A program made the translations under genes and the position numbers. From an uncultured Catenibacterium sp. (GTDB lineage Bacteria; Bacillota_I; Bacilli_A; Erysipelotrichales; Coprobacillaceae), in contig UQGS01000077.1 in assembly GCA_900540685.1 (NCBI GenBank), positions 1-7,227 of the forward strand: 7,227 nt of DNA. Reading direction: 5' to 3'. Shown in pieces: positions 1 to 6,071 of this stretch. The first letter of the stretch is position 1; every line of letters begins with the position of its first letter. The notes under the pieces were generated by a model. The model did not search any database. It worked only from the letters and a program-made list of their open reading frames with translations, and was not told where the DNA came from.

Positions 1-56
1 TCACACCCCTGACATTTTTAAAGCTTGAGTAAACCCCAAGTCTATTTAGTTACTCC

Positions 57-94
57 AAAAATGCAATGTTAGAAATCTAACGTTGCATTTTTTT
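57..94. terminator. Palindromic terminator upstream of fic (copy 1)
   Basis: A 13-bp stem (ATGCAATGTTAGA against TCTAACGTTGCAT, one T/G position that pairs as G-U in RNA) closes an AA loop. Runs of A before and T after lengthen the stem and give a poly-U tail on either strand. It most likely ends a gene lying to the left of the window and keeps its read-through out of the fic operator region. The same 37 bases recur after fic at 1446-1482. Confidence 0.75.
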
Positions 95-163
95 CTCCCA
101 ATATAATTATTTATCTCCCAAAAATAGCATCAATTTGGGAGAAAGGAGATGGAACTTGGGAGA
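94..163. promoter_or_regulatory. Operator cluster A: four phased TCTCCCAA half-sites
   Basis: Four exact octamers are present: TCTCCCAA at 94-101 and 114-121, then the reverse complement TTGGGAGA at 135-142 and 156-163. Start-to-start distances are 20, 21 and 21 bp, about two helical turns, so all four sites face the same side of the DNA. The whole is a 70-bp inverted arrangement. A possible promoter runs out of it: TTGGGA at 156-161 and TATAGT at 178-183 with a 16-bp gap. The likely ligand is the winged-helix domain of the Fic protein encoded downstream. That is inference; a separate regulator is also possible. Confidence 0.65.
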
Positions 164-240
164 TAATCTTGCTGGAGTATAGTAAAAACAACTAAACAAT
201 TCATAGGTCTTAACAATTAAATGATACATATTAGTTTTTT

Positions 241-310
241 TCTCCCAAATTTATTCTTTTTCTCCCAAAACGAGTATATAATTGGGAGAAAAGAGATGCT
301 CTTTGGGAGA
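241..310 (+). promoter_or_regulatory. Operator cluster B with embedded fic promoter
   Basis: Four exact octamers repeat the geometry of cluster A: TCTCCCAA at 241-248 and 261-268, TTGGGAGA at 282-289 and 303-310, spaced 20, 21 and 21 bp. A consensus TATAAT (277-282) sits between the second and third sites, with a weak -35 match (TTCTTT, 254-259, 17-bp spacer). Transcription would start near 289, so bound protein would cover the -10 element, the start point and the early leader. The spacer between the last two sites keeps a GAGATG core also seen in cluster A, which indicates duplication of the whole block. Confidence 0.65.
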
Positions 311-328
311 AAAAGAAAGGAGAAGAGT

Positions 329-1393
329 ATGAGAAGTTTTGATTACAGTTATTTAAGTTTACGCACATGGGATAATGAGATATTATCTTATGTTGCGAAA
401 ATTCATGAATACAAAGGGAAACAGGAATTATATCTTCGCCAAAAACCAGTAGAGTTAGAACGTTTAGTTGAGGTTGCAAAAGTACAAAGCACAGAAAGTT
501 CAAACCGTATTGAAGGCATTATAACAACGAGATCTCGTCTCCAACAATTAGTTGAGGATAAAACAACACCTAGAAATCGTGATGAAAAAGAAATATTAGG
601 ATATAGAAACGTTTTGAATCTGATTCATGAAAATTATGAATATATCCCTTTTAGATCAAACTATATATTGCAGTTACATCGTGATTTATTTCAGTATACT
701 GAATTGACTTATGGTGGAAAATATAAGACTATTCCAAATGAGATAGATGCTGTTTTACCAAACGGAGAGAAAAGGATATTGTTTAAGCCTTTAGAACCGT
801 ATGAAACACCAGGTGCCATTGAACAAATATGCGATAGTTATCAACGAGCTTTAGAGCAGGAAATTGTTGATCCTCTAATTCTAATACCTTGTGTAATTTT
901 AGATTTCCTCTGTGTACATCCTTTTAATGATGGAAATGGCAGAATGAGCCGATTGCTTACATTATTATTGTTGTATAGAAATGATTATGTGGTTGGTAAA
1001 TATATTAGTATAGAAAAGGAAATTTCTGAAACAAAAGAAGCCTATTATCAAGCTTTAGCACAAGCAGATTTAGGATGGCACGAAGGTACAAATGATCCCA
1101 AACCATTCATTAAATATATGCTTGGAATCATTTTGAAATGCTATCGTGAATTTGAAGATAGATTAACTATAAGTGAAAAGAGTGGAAAAAGAAGTACATC
1201 TTATGATGTGGTAAAAACTTATGTGAATAATACAATTGGAACCTTTACTAAGAAAGATGCCATGGAAAAATGTCCAAGTCTAGGTAGTTCTTCGGTAGAG
1301 TCTGCGTTAAAGAAACTCGTAGAAGAAGGTGCTATTATACGTAAAGGTAAAGGACGTGCATCTCACTATGTACGTAAAGATGCGGTAGAATAA
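329..1393 (+). CDS. Fic-domain protein, class II, with C-terminal winged helix
   Basis: A 354-residue predicted protein AMP-transferase (AMPylator) of the Fic family; the target protein is unknown. The start at 329 is chosen because AAAGGAG (316-322) sits six bases upstream; the longer frame from 221 would translate operator repeats. Order of parts: an N-terminal Fic_N-type region with the inhibitory motif SNRIEG (residues 58-63, matching [S/T]xxxE[G/N] of class II Fic proteins); the Fic core with intact HPFNDGNGR (197-205), whose His is the catalytic base and whose Asp and Gly-Asn-Gly residues handle metal and phosphate; then a likely winged helix-turn-helix (about 290-348). Length and layout fit SoFic-like proteins. 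It is a single-gene unit bounded by identical terminators. The C-terminal DNA-binding fold together with the promoter half-site array suggests self-regulation. Nothing appears broken. Confidence 0.92.
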   Translation: MRSFDYSYLSLRTWDNEILSYVAKIHEYKGKQELYLRQKPVELERLVEVAKVQSTESSNRIEGIITTRSRLQQLVEDKTTPRNRDEKEILGYRNVLNLIHENYEYIPFRSNYILQLHRDLFQYTELTYGGKYKTIPNEIDAVLPNGEKRILFKPLEPYETPGAIEQICDSYQRALEQEIVDPLILIPCVILDFLCVHPFNDGNGRMSRLLTLLLLYRNDYVVGKYISIEKEISETKEAYYQALAQADLGWHEGTNDPKPFIKYMLGIILKCYREFEDRLTISEKSGKRSTSYDVVKTYVNNTIGTFTKKDAMEKCPSLGSSSVESALKKLVEEGAIIRKGKGRASHYVRKDAVE

Positions 1394-1445
1394 GTGATTT
1401 TTGTTTATTAGTAATAACGCTTAAAGTTCTAAATGTAGATATTTG

Positions 1446-1482
1446 AAAAATGCAATGTTAGAAATCTAACGTTGCATTTTTT
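1446..1482. terminator. Bidirectional terminator between fic and NUDIX gene (copy 2)
   Basis: This is base-for-base the same palindrome as at 57-93, placed 52 bases after the fic stop and 28 bases beyond the stop of the convergent NUDIX gene. With A-runs on one side and T-runs on the other it can serve both transcripts. The flanking bases of the two copies are unrelated. Confidence 0.8.
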
Positions 1483-1510
1483 AGTGGTGTTAATTTGAAA
1501 GATATAACTT

Positions 1511-2119
1511 CTAATCAAAAGTTACTGTCCAATGATCAGATTGATAAGCGTCAAAACACATCAGTATTTGTTCTTTGTTGCATTTATGTTCAGCTAATTC
1601 TGGAAGTTCTTCTTTAGAAAAATATCTACTTTCAGTTGTTTCTATATTTTCAATAAACTCTCCACCTAGTACTTCACATAAGTAGAAGATCTTTACAACA
1701 CCATAAGCATAAGGTGGAAGGTTATGCTTATCTCTATCTTGTACAGATATGACCTTTTTAACACAGACATCCAATCCTGCTTCTTCTTTAGTTTCTTTCA
1801 CTACATTATCAGCAGGAGAAAGATTAAATTCACACCATCCTCCAGGAACAGACCATTGCCCTTTTTCTTTTACAAGAAGAATCTTCCCATCCTTGAATAT
1901 AGCTGCACGAGTGTCTACTTTTGGCGTTTGATAACCTACATCATTACAGAATAATCCATGAATCTTTTCGGCTGGTATATCTGTTCTTGTTAACATCATT
2001 TCTGCTGCAATCTCTCTTATACGCTGATAACGCTCTTTATCATATACATCGTGTCCATAGAAAAGTCCTGCTTGTGCAAGGCTCTGTAATTCTTTTGCCC
2101 ATTCTAATACTTTATCCAT
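1511..2119 (-). CDS. NUDIX hydrolase with N-terminal Nudix_N domain
   Basis: A 202-residue cytoplasmic NUDIX hydrolase, expected to cleave a nucleoside diphosphate linked to another moiety. The subfamily (Nudix_N domain then Nudix fold, like Bacillus YjhB) is often annotated as ADP-ribose pyrophosphatase. Residues 1-60 form the helical N-terminal domain; the hydrolase fold starts near 68. The Nudix box is GWCEFNLSPADNVVKETK (94-111) followed by EEAGL. The metal-binding E109, E112 and E113 are present. Lys replaces the usual Arg at 108 and Leu stands where the first Glu of the consensus would be, which I recall as common in this subfamily. TAAGGAGG (2128-2135) lies eight bases before the ATG. 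It has its own promoter and converges with fic. The exact substrate cannot be told. Confidence 0.9.
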   Translation of the reverse strand: MDKVLEWAKELQSLAQAGLFYGHDVYDKERYQRIREIAAEMMLTRTDIPAEKIHGLFCNDVGYQTPKVDTRAAIFKDGKILLVKEKGQWSVPGGWCEFNLSPADNVVKETKEEAGLDVCVKKVISVQDRDKHNLPPYAYGVVKIFYLCEVLGGEFIENIETTESRYFSKEELPELAEHKCNKEQILMCFDAYQSDHWTVTFD

Positions 2120-2150
2120 AACTTATGCCTCCTTACTATTGCTTGTTAAT

Positions 2151-2159
2151 AGTATAGCA
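2151..2159 (-). promoter_or_regulatory. Extended -10 promoter of the NUDIX gene
   Basis: On the minus strand the sequence reads TGCTATACT, a TGn extension plus a -10 hexamer one base from consensus, about 30 bases upstream of the NUDIX start. The -35 region is poor (TGCTTA at 2175-2180, 18-bp spacer), as extended -10 promoters allow. Confidence 0.5.
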
Positions 2160-2306
2160 CTGAATAGGATCCATTAAGCAGATGTTATATGAAAATATTA
2201 TTATATTATATTTGAAAATAGTGCTGTGGAGGATCTCTCTTTTAGCATGAAACATTATAGATGCTGATGAAGTACTTGAAAGGATTGCAAATAAATACGA
2301 ACTGTA
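2160..2306. other. Intergenic stretch with a possible coding relic
   Basis: No intact gene is present. On the plus strand 2251-2307 reads as an 18-codon open tail (NIIDADEVLERIANKYEL then stop) with no start or ribosome binding site. The neighbouring frame just upstream also looks protein-like (SAVEDLSFSMKH). Together they could be the 3' end of a lost gene with a frameshift. The evidence is only amino-acid composition, so chance is possible. Confidence 0.2.
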
Positions 2307-2336
2307 AAAGAACCTGCTTATTTGAACAGGTTCTTT
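2307..2336 (-). terminator. Terminator of the GNAT / membrane protein operon
   Basis: A perfect 10-bp stem AAAGAACCTG / CAGGTTCTTT around a 10-base loop starts directly after the TAG stop of the membrane-anchored protein gene. On the minus strand it runs into TTTT. The same hairpin could stop plus-strand transcripts weakly. Confidence 0.7.
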
Positions 2337-2792
2337 CTACATGAAGGACTCTACAACATAGAGTCTCTTTTCTTTCTTGTTCCATAATATGATTATTTCA
2401 CTATGGTCTTCATGTGACTTATACCAATAGACACAATCTGTGTGCTGAGGACGACTTATTGCAAGTACATTGATCTTATCCAGCCATTTGTTGGTTGCAT
2501 CTTGATAGTTGCCATCATAGATGGTTTCTCCTTGATCTTTTTTCCAGGAAAACATCTTTTCGATAGGTTCTTCATTCTCATATGTAAAAACATGATAACG
2601 GACACCATCTCCATTAAAACTTGATCCAGCATCCTTACTATATACTTCAGAATAATCAGAATCTGAAGGAATAGATATATTCCAGTTCTCTTTGATTACA
2701 TGATTATAGTCTTTAGAATAATTCCAATACATTACACCACTTACAATAATCATACAGGCAAATATGATAGATATAATCGTTTTCTTATTCAT
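2337..2792 (-). CDS. Small membrane-anchored protein of unknown function
   Basis: A 151-residue protein that I do not recognise as a named family. Residues 5-23 form one hydrophobic segment after a short Lys-rich start, so it is either an uncleaved signal anchor or a signal peptide. The remaining residues (about 28-151) would lie outside the membrane: a polar, aromatic- and acid-rich domain with many Tyr and Trp, ending in strand-like stretches near SEIIILWNKKEKRLYVVES. A Cys at residue 13 lies inside the hydrophobic run but lacks a good lipobox. AAAGGAG (2801-2807) precedes the ATG by eight bases and shares bases with the TAA stop of the acetyltransferase gene, so the two are co-transcribed and probably translationally linked. 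No functional link between them is evident. Confidence 0.8.
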   Translation of the reverse strand: MNKKTIISIIFACMIIVSGVMYWNYSKDYNHVIKENWNISIPSDSDYSEVYSKDAGSSFNGDGVRYHVFTYENEEPIEKMFSWKKDQGETIYDGNYQDATNKWLDKINVLAISRPQHTDCVYWYKSHEDHSEIIILWNKKEKRLYVVESFM

Positions 2793-2805
2793 AGGAACAT
2801 CTCCT

Positions 2806-3284
2806 TTAGTCTACAAGTTCTTTTAGAGTATCTCCAGTAATTCTATATACTGTCCAATCTGACATAGGCTTGGCACCTAGAGATAAATAGAAATCAATAC
2901 TAGGCTTATTCCAGTCTAGACACCACCATTCTAAACGTCCACAGTCACGTTCTACTGCAATAGAAGCGAGCTTCTTAAGAATTGCCTTACCATAACCGTT
3001 TCCACGATATTCTGGTTTTACATACAAATCTTCTAAATAAATACCAGAACGTCCTAGGAATGTAGAAAAGTTATGGAAGAATAAGGCAAAACCTATTTCT
3101 TTATTATCTACTACCGCAAAGATCACTTCTGCTTTCTGCTTATCAAATATCCATGTTTCAAGTGTGGTTTTATCTGCTACCACTTCATCTAGCATCTTTC
3201 ATAATCAGCTAATTCTTTAATGAATTGCAGAATAAGTGCTGTATCACTACGTTTCGCAAATCTAAATGTAAGAGTATTGTGCAT
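2806..3284 (-). pseudogene. GNAT acetyltransferase (SSAT-like), frameshifted near its 5' end
   Basis: An acetyl-CoA-dependent N-acetyltransferase resembling spermidine/spermine or diamine acetyltransferases. The intact 3' part (129 residues from an internal ATG at 3195) contains motif A, VKPEYRGNGYGKAILKKLA, whose RGNGYG loop binds acetyl-CoA pyrophosphate, and the SSAT-like WNKPSIDFYLSLGA. The missing N-terminus is encoded just upstream in another frame: starting at 3284 with GGAGGG (3292-3297) eight bases away, it reads MHNTLTFRFAKRSDTALILQ and continues to ELADYE. One extra A in the AAA run at 3197-3199 would give ELADYEKMLDEV and a normal protein of about 159 residues. As written, frame one stops at a TAG that overlaps the internal ATG (ATGCTAG), so re-initiation could still make the short form. 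A sequencing error in the A-run cannot be excluded. Confidence 0.8.
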
Positions 3285-3306
3285 GGTCATTCCCTCCGTT
3301 TATCTT

Positions 3307-3351
3307 ATTATACTAATAGGGTAGATGGTAAGGTACTTAAGTTTTCTTAAG
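3307..3351 (-). promoter_or_regulatory. Promoter region of the GNAT operon with a small inverted repeat
   Basis: On the minus strand a consensus TATAAT occupies 3307-3312, about 22 bases before the GNAT start codon, with only a weak -35 (TACCTT, 3330-3335, 17-bp gap). Immediately behind it is CTTAAG-N4-CTTAAG (3336-3351), a perfect inverted repeat that might bind a regulator. The repeat is AT-rich and could be fortuitous. Confidence 0.45.
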
Positions 3352-3384
3352 ATAATAAAAAATATCTTATGTTTTTAGAATATT

Positions 3385-3420
3385 AAAAACTCCTTTTGCT
3401 GAAATGTAAAAGGAGTTTTT
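3385..3420 (-). terminator. Terminator of the AlbA_2/ATPase gene
   Basis: A perfect 13-bp stem AAAAACTCCTTTT / AAAAGGAGTTTTT with a 10-base loop lies four bases after the stop codon of the ATPase gene. Its U-tail is present in both directions, so it may work on either strand. Confidence 0.8.
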
Positions 3421-3423
3421 CCA

Positions 3424-4854
3424 CTAAGAATAATATTTTTGATTTTTACTTTTTGGTTTGTCGGGATACAAGAGTTTTAGCTTTCCTTGATTAACAAGAG
3501 GTTGTATATATTTTTTTGTTACGAAATAGACTGTTTTAAGGTTTAGATAATCACTTATTTCTTGTCTTGTTCTTGGAGTTTTACAAAAAGTGATTAAATC
3601 AGTATTATCGTGAATATCATCTATTGGGCTTTCTGTTTTGTTGAATAAAGTGACTACAAACTCGTTTCTTTTGTTTTCAAATAAAGGTTCTGGTAAACCA
3701 TGTTCTTTCATTTCTCTACGAATAGTAGGAATACCTGAATATCTATTTTCTGTCTTAAGTAAGAATTCAGACATTGTTGCAAGTGTAGGATTTCTTAAAT
3801 CAGGTCTTGCTTTTCCTAAATCATTAACAGTCATTCTTCCATAAAGGCTGCCTGGACTATGAATCTCTAGACGGTTAGTGAAGAAAGAAATTTGGATAGT
3901 AGTTCCTTCAGTATGAATACTATAATCACGATGAATTAATGCATTGAGTATCGCTTCTCTGATGGCGTTAATAGGATATTCGGTTTTATCGGTTCTTTTT
4001 CCTGTTGTTGGATCAATGATTGTTTGAGTACGCATATTTCTATTACAAAAGGCAATTGCTTCATCTAACATTTCAGACAATGTTCCTTCAATTCTTTTGT
4101 TGTCTAGAAAACGAACACCATCATTTGTAGTTTCACCAATTTCAGTACCAGGAATAACAGTTGCGGTAATAGCTAATTGTGGAAGCAATCCTTGTGGATA
4201 TATTCCAAAATTCAATACAGAAGCTAGAGTAGGTACTCCGTTTCGTGTAATAGATAATAATTCGTAAATCTGTTCTTCTGATAATTTTGAAAAATAAGGT
4301 CTATTTAATTTCATTTGAAGAATATAGTTATTGATACCTGCTTCATCTAATAAAGATATATTAGCTCGATTGATTGGTCTTTCATCATCATGAACATGGG
4401 CCTTATAAGATTCAAAACTATATATTTCATAGTCTGTCATTGGTAAATCTGCATCACCTACACGAACATAAGATCCTTTTGTTTTTCCTGCACCACGATA
4501 GTAACATGGACGATTAGTGATATCTATTGATGGTATCTCTGCACTACAGATATTAACCCCTTTATATTCTGTGGTTGTAAATATAGCACGAACTACAGGT
4601 TCCATTTGGTTGCATTGTTCAGTTACTTTTTTTTGTAAATCCTGCAAATCATAAACACCTACGGGTTCAAAACCTAATGATTCATCTAGCCCAAATACAA
4701 TTATTCCACCACTGTCCTGGTTTGAAAAACTTGATAATGTATCATATAAATGTTTAGGTGTTCCTTTGTGTGCTGCTTTAATTTCTATAGTTTGTGATTC
4801 GGCTTTTGTCTTAATTATTTGTTTGATTAAATCATTTAATTCGATGCTAAGCAT
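3424..4854 (-). CDS. AlbA_2 (Schlafen-like) DNA-binding / GHKL ATPase / winged-helix protein
   Basis: A 476-residue cytoplasmic protein of the group often annotated as ATP-binding protein or transcriptional regulator. Residues about 15-145 form the AlbA_2 (Schlafen AlbA-like) domain, with ESQTIEIKAA, then SGGIIVFGLDE (48-58) and the closing GSYVRVGDADLPM (127-139). Residues about 290-405 resemble the HATPase_c_4 GHKL domain; REAILNALIHRDY (299-311) is the N-box-like motif that binds Mg-ATP, followed by LEIHSPGSL (329-337). The C-terminal 60 residues look like a winged helix (RQEISDYLNLK then a second helix and a wing). Such proteins are considered nucleic-acid-binding regulators; their ligands are unknown. 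AAAGGAG (4860-4866) lies five bases before the ATG. The gene stands alone between its terminator and a dense half-site array that covers its promoter, which suggests autoregulation. Confidence 0.88.
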   Translation of the reverse strand: MLSIELNDLIKQIIKTKAESQTIEIKAAHKGTPKHLYDTLSSFSNQDSGGIIVFGLDESLGFEPVGVYDLQDLQKKVTEQCNQMEPVVRAIFTTTEYKGVNICSAEIPSIDITNRPCYYRGAGKTKGSYVRVGDADLPMTDYEIYSFESYKAHVHDDERPINRANISLLDEAGINNYILQMKLNRPYFSKLSEEQIYELLSITRNGVPTLASVLNFGIYPQGLLPQLAITATVIPGTEIGETTNDGVRFLDNKRIEGTLSEMLDEAIAFCNRNMRTQTIIDPTTGKRTDKTEYPINAIREAILNALIHRDYSIHTEGTTIQISFFTNRLEIHSPGSLYGRMTVNDLGKARPDLRNPTLATMSEFLLKTENRYSGIPTIRREMKEHGLPEPLFENKRNEFVVTLFNKTESPIDDIHDNTDLITFCKTPRTRQEISDYLNLKTVYFVTKKYIQPLVNQGKLKLLYPDKPKSKNQKYYS

Positions 4855-4926
4855 AATTTCTCCTTTCTATCATATTTAATTACATGAAAATTTGACTACT
4901 ATATAAAACTATCTTTGTTTAAATAG

Positions 4927-4955
4927 AGTATAACTGATTTATTAGTTTAATACAA
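4927..4955 (-). promoter_or_regulatory. Likely promoter of the AlbA_2 gene
   Basis: On the minus strand, TTGTAT (4950-4955) and TATACT (4927-4932) are separated by exactly 17 bp. The spacer contains one complete half-site TTAGTTTA (4942-4949), so a protein bound there would block RNA polymerase. The leader would be about 65 bases. Confidence 0.5.
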
Positions 4956-5090
4956 TAAATAAACAAAATTTAACAAAATAAACTAATTATTTAACAAAAT
5001 AAGTAAACATATTTAGTTTAATTGATAAAATAAACTAATTACTCTATAAATTTAGCAAATTTATTAAGTTTAATTAACTAAATAAACTAA
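4942..5090. repeat. TTAGTTTA / TAAACTAA half-site array upstream of the AlbA_2 gene
   Basis: Exact half-sites: TTAGTTTA at 4942 and 5013; TAAACTAA at 4979, 5031 and 5083. One-mismatch copies lie at 4960 (TAAACAAA) and 5065 (TAAGTTTA). Three of them make inverted pairs with the same 18-bp start-to-start spacing (4942/4960, 5013/5031, 5065/5083). The pairs at 5013 and 5065 are 52 bp apart and their surroundings align over about 40 bases. TTTAACAAAATAA also occurs twice, at 4969 and 4990, 21 bp apart. The regular spacing and location point to an operator array; the extreme AT content makes some matches cheap. Confidence 0.6.
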
Positions 5091-5137
5091 CTCTCTCACT
5101 CACAATACTTAAACTCTTTTAATTGAGAGAGTTTTTT
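5089..5137 (+). terminator. Plus-strand terminator at the end of the half-site array
   Basis: AACTCTCTC (5089-5097) pairs with GAGAGAGTT (5125-5133), followed by a T-run to 5137. A shorter alternative hairpin, CTCTT / GAGAG (5114-5129), feeds into the same T-run. No plus-strand gene precedes it within the window after fic, so it either insulates the next gene or ends an unannotated transcript coming from the array. Confidence 0.55.
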
Positions 5138-5280
5138 GTATATAAAAAAGTCAGCATAACTTTCTTGTTAACGTTTTTTTGTGTCTATACAATGCAAGGA
5201 CTTCCTAGTTATGTATATTGTGAATATAGATGTGAGTATTGAGCTTCTAATGAAAATAGAACTATTTTTGAATAATCGTA

Positions 5281-5289
5281 TGATATAAT
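5281..5289 (+). promoter_or_regulatory. Extended -10 promoter of the three-helix membrane protein gene
   Basis: TGATATAAT is a perfect TGn plus consensus -10 hexamer, 32 bases upstream of the start codon. The -35 position (ACTATT at 5261-5266) is weak. The 140 bases between the preceding terminator and this promoter show nothing recognisable. Confidence 0.6.
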
Positions 5290-5321
5290 GAGAAACAGTC
5301 TAATATGAAGGGAGATTAATT

Positions 5322-6020
5322 ATGCACTATAGATTAGGAAGGGAACTTAAAGCATTATCAAAGATTTTTACGCTAATAGGTATTCTAGTGAATGCATTTC
5401 TTTTGTATTTTTATCTAGGAAATAATTATTTACTAAGTAGAAAAATCTATTATGCAGTTATTTTCGTATTTTTAATGATTCTTGTATGGGTATTTGGAAA
5501 AGTAATAAATGGTATAGGAGTGATACTTACTACTCAGGGTAAGATGTTACACGAACCAAAAATAGAAGAGCCTGAAATTGAAGAATCTATCAAAAGTACA
5601 TTTATGGCATTCTGTCATGCATTCAAGAAGAATAAAAAAGTATTTGTCTCACTCATTGTCGTTTGTGTTATTCTACTTGGTGGTGGTATCTATGCGAAAG
5701 TAACTTATGATCATTATCATGTATATGATGGAATATGGAAGATAGAAGGAGATCTAGAAGGAAATTATTTTGATATACGTGGTGATGATGTAGCATTCTT
5801 TGAAACAAATAGGGGTGAGGAGAAAAGAAAATCAGAGTATAAATGTATATATGCAGGAAGTCGAACAAATAACGAAGTTAGATTCTATTGTTATACTTAT
5901 GATTATACAAGTACGTATGATTATAAATCAAAAGAGATTGATCAGACTATTCACCTTAATAGAATAAACAATAATGAACTTGAAGTAAATGGAAAGAGAT
6001 ATAATAGAATTCCAGATTAG
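5322..6020 (+). CDS. Three-helix membrane protein with extracytoplasmic domain, function unknown
   Basis: A 232-residue integral membrane protein that I cannot assign to a named family. Hydrophobic helices are near residues 14-34, 42-66 and 107-125. Between the second and third lies a cytoplasm-like linker with an acidic stretch (KIEEPEIEE, 80-88) and a basic run before helix three (KKNKK). The last 105 residues are polar, Tyr-rich and strand-like, with motifs such as YDGIWKIEGDLEGNYFDI and a closing ELEVNGKRYNRIPD. This resembles a small outward-facing beta domain that reports or binds something at the surface. AAGGGAG (5308-5314) is seven bases before the ATG. It is a monocistronic unit: its own promoter upstream, and a terminator that starts inside its stop codon. 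No frameshift is visible. Confidence 0.85.
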   Translation: MHYRLGRELKALSKIFTLIGILVNAFLLYFYLGNNYLLSRKIYYAVIFVFLMILVWVFGKVINGIGVILTTQGKMLHEPKIEEPEIEESIKSTFMAFCHAFKKNKKVFVSLIVVCVILLGGGIYAKVTYDHYHVYDGIWKIEGDLEGNYFDIRGDDVAFFETNRGEEKRKSEYKCIYAGSRTNNEVRFYCYTYDYTSTYDYKSKEIDQTIHLNRINNNELEVNGKRYNRIPD

Positions 6021-6040
6021 AGCGCGTGAGCGCTCTTTTT
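6019..6040 (+). terminator. Terminator of the three-helix membrane protein gene
   Basis: A GC-rich 7-bp stem AGAGCGC / GCGCTCT with GTGA loop, followed by TTTT. The first two bases of the stem are the last two of the TAG stop codon. Confidence 0.85.
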
Positions 6041-6043
6041 CAT

Positions 6044-6071
6044 AAAAAAACTTGATCCTAAGACCAAGTTT
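6044..6071 (-). terminator. Terminator of the former trpA gene (minus strand)
   Basis: On the minus strand AAACTTGGTC pairs with GATCAAGTTT (one G-U) around a TTAG loop and runs into seven T residues. It overlaps the stop codon of the trpA remnant, so the end of the trp transcription unit survives although the gene does not. Confidence 0.7.

Noticed and set aside
2..28. End of an upstream gene on the plus strand (HTPDIFKA then stop)
   Set aside because: Only eight codons are visible and another frame also stays open for nine codons; the terminator at 57-94 makes an upstream gene likely, but its frame cannot be chosen.
94..310. CRISPR-like array or invertible promoter
   Set aside because: The repeats are only 8 bp, change orientation within each cluster and have spacers of 12-13 bp; no recombinase gene is near. 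An operator array fits better.
221..328. A 36-residue N-terminal extension of the Fic protein starting at ATG 221
   Set aside because: It would translate straight through the TCTCCCAA/TTGGGAGA repeats and the promoter, has no ribosome binding site, and a good AAAGGAG lies before the ATG at 329.
231..503. Minus-strand 90-residue ORF opposite the start of fic
   Set aside because: It overlaps the fic operator and coding start, has no recognisable motif and no ribosome binding site.
1724..2121. Plus-strand ORFs opposite the NUDIX gene
   Set aside because: They are antisense shadows of a gene with an intact Nudix box and a strong ribosome binding site.
2754..2760. Lipoprotein signal in the 151-residue protein (Cys13)
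   Set aside because: The residues before Cys (IFA) are a poor lipobox and the hydrophobic run continues ten residues after it, which fits a membrane anchor better.
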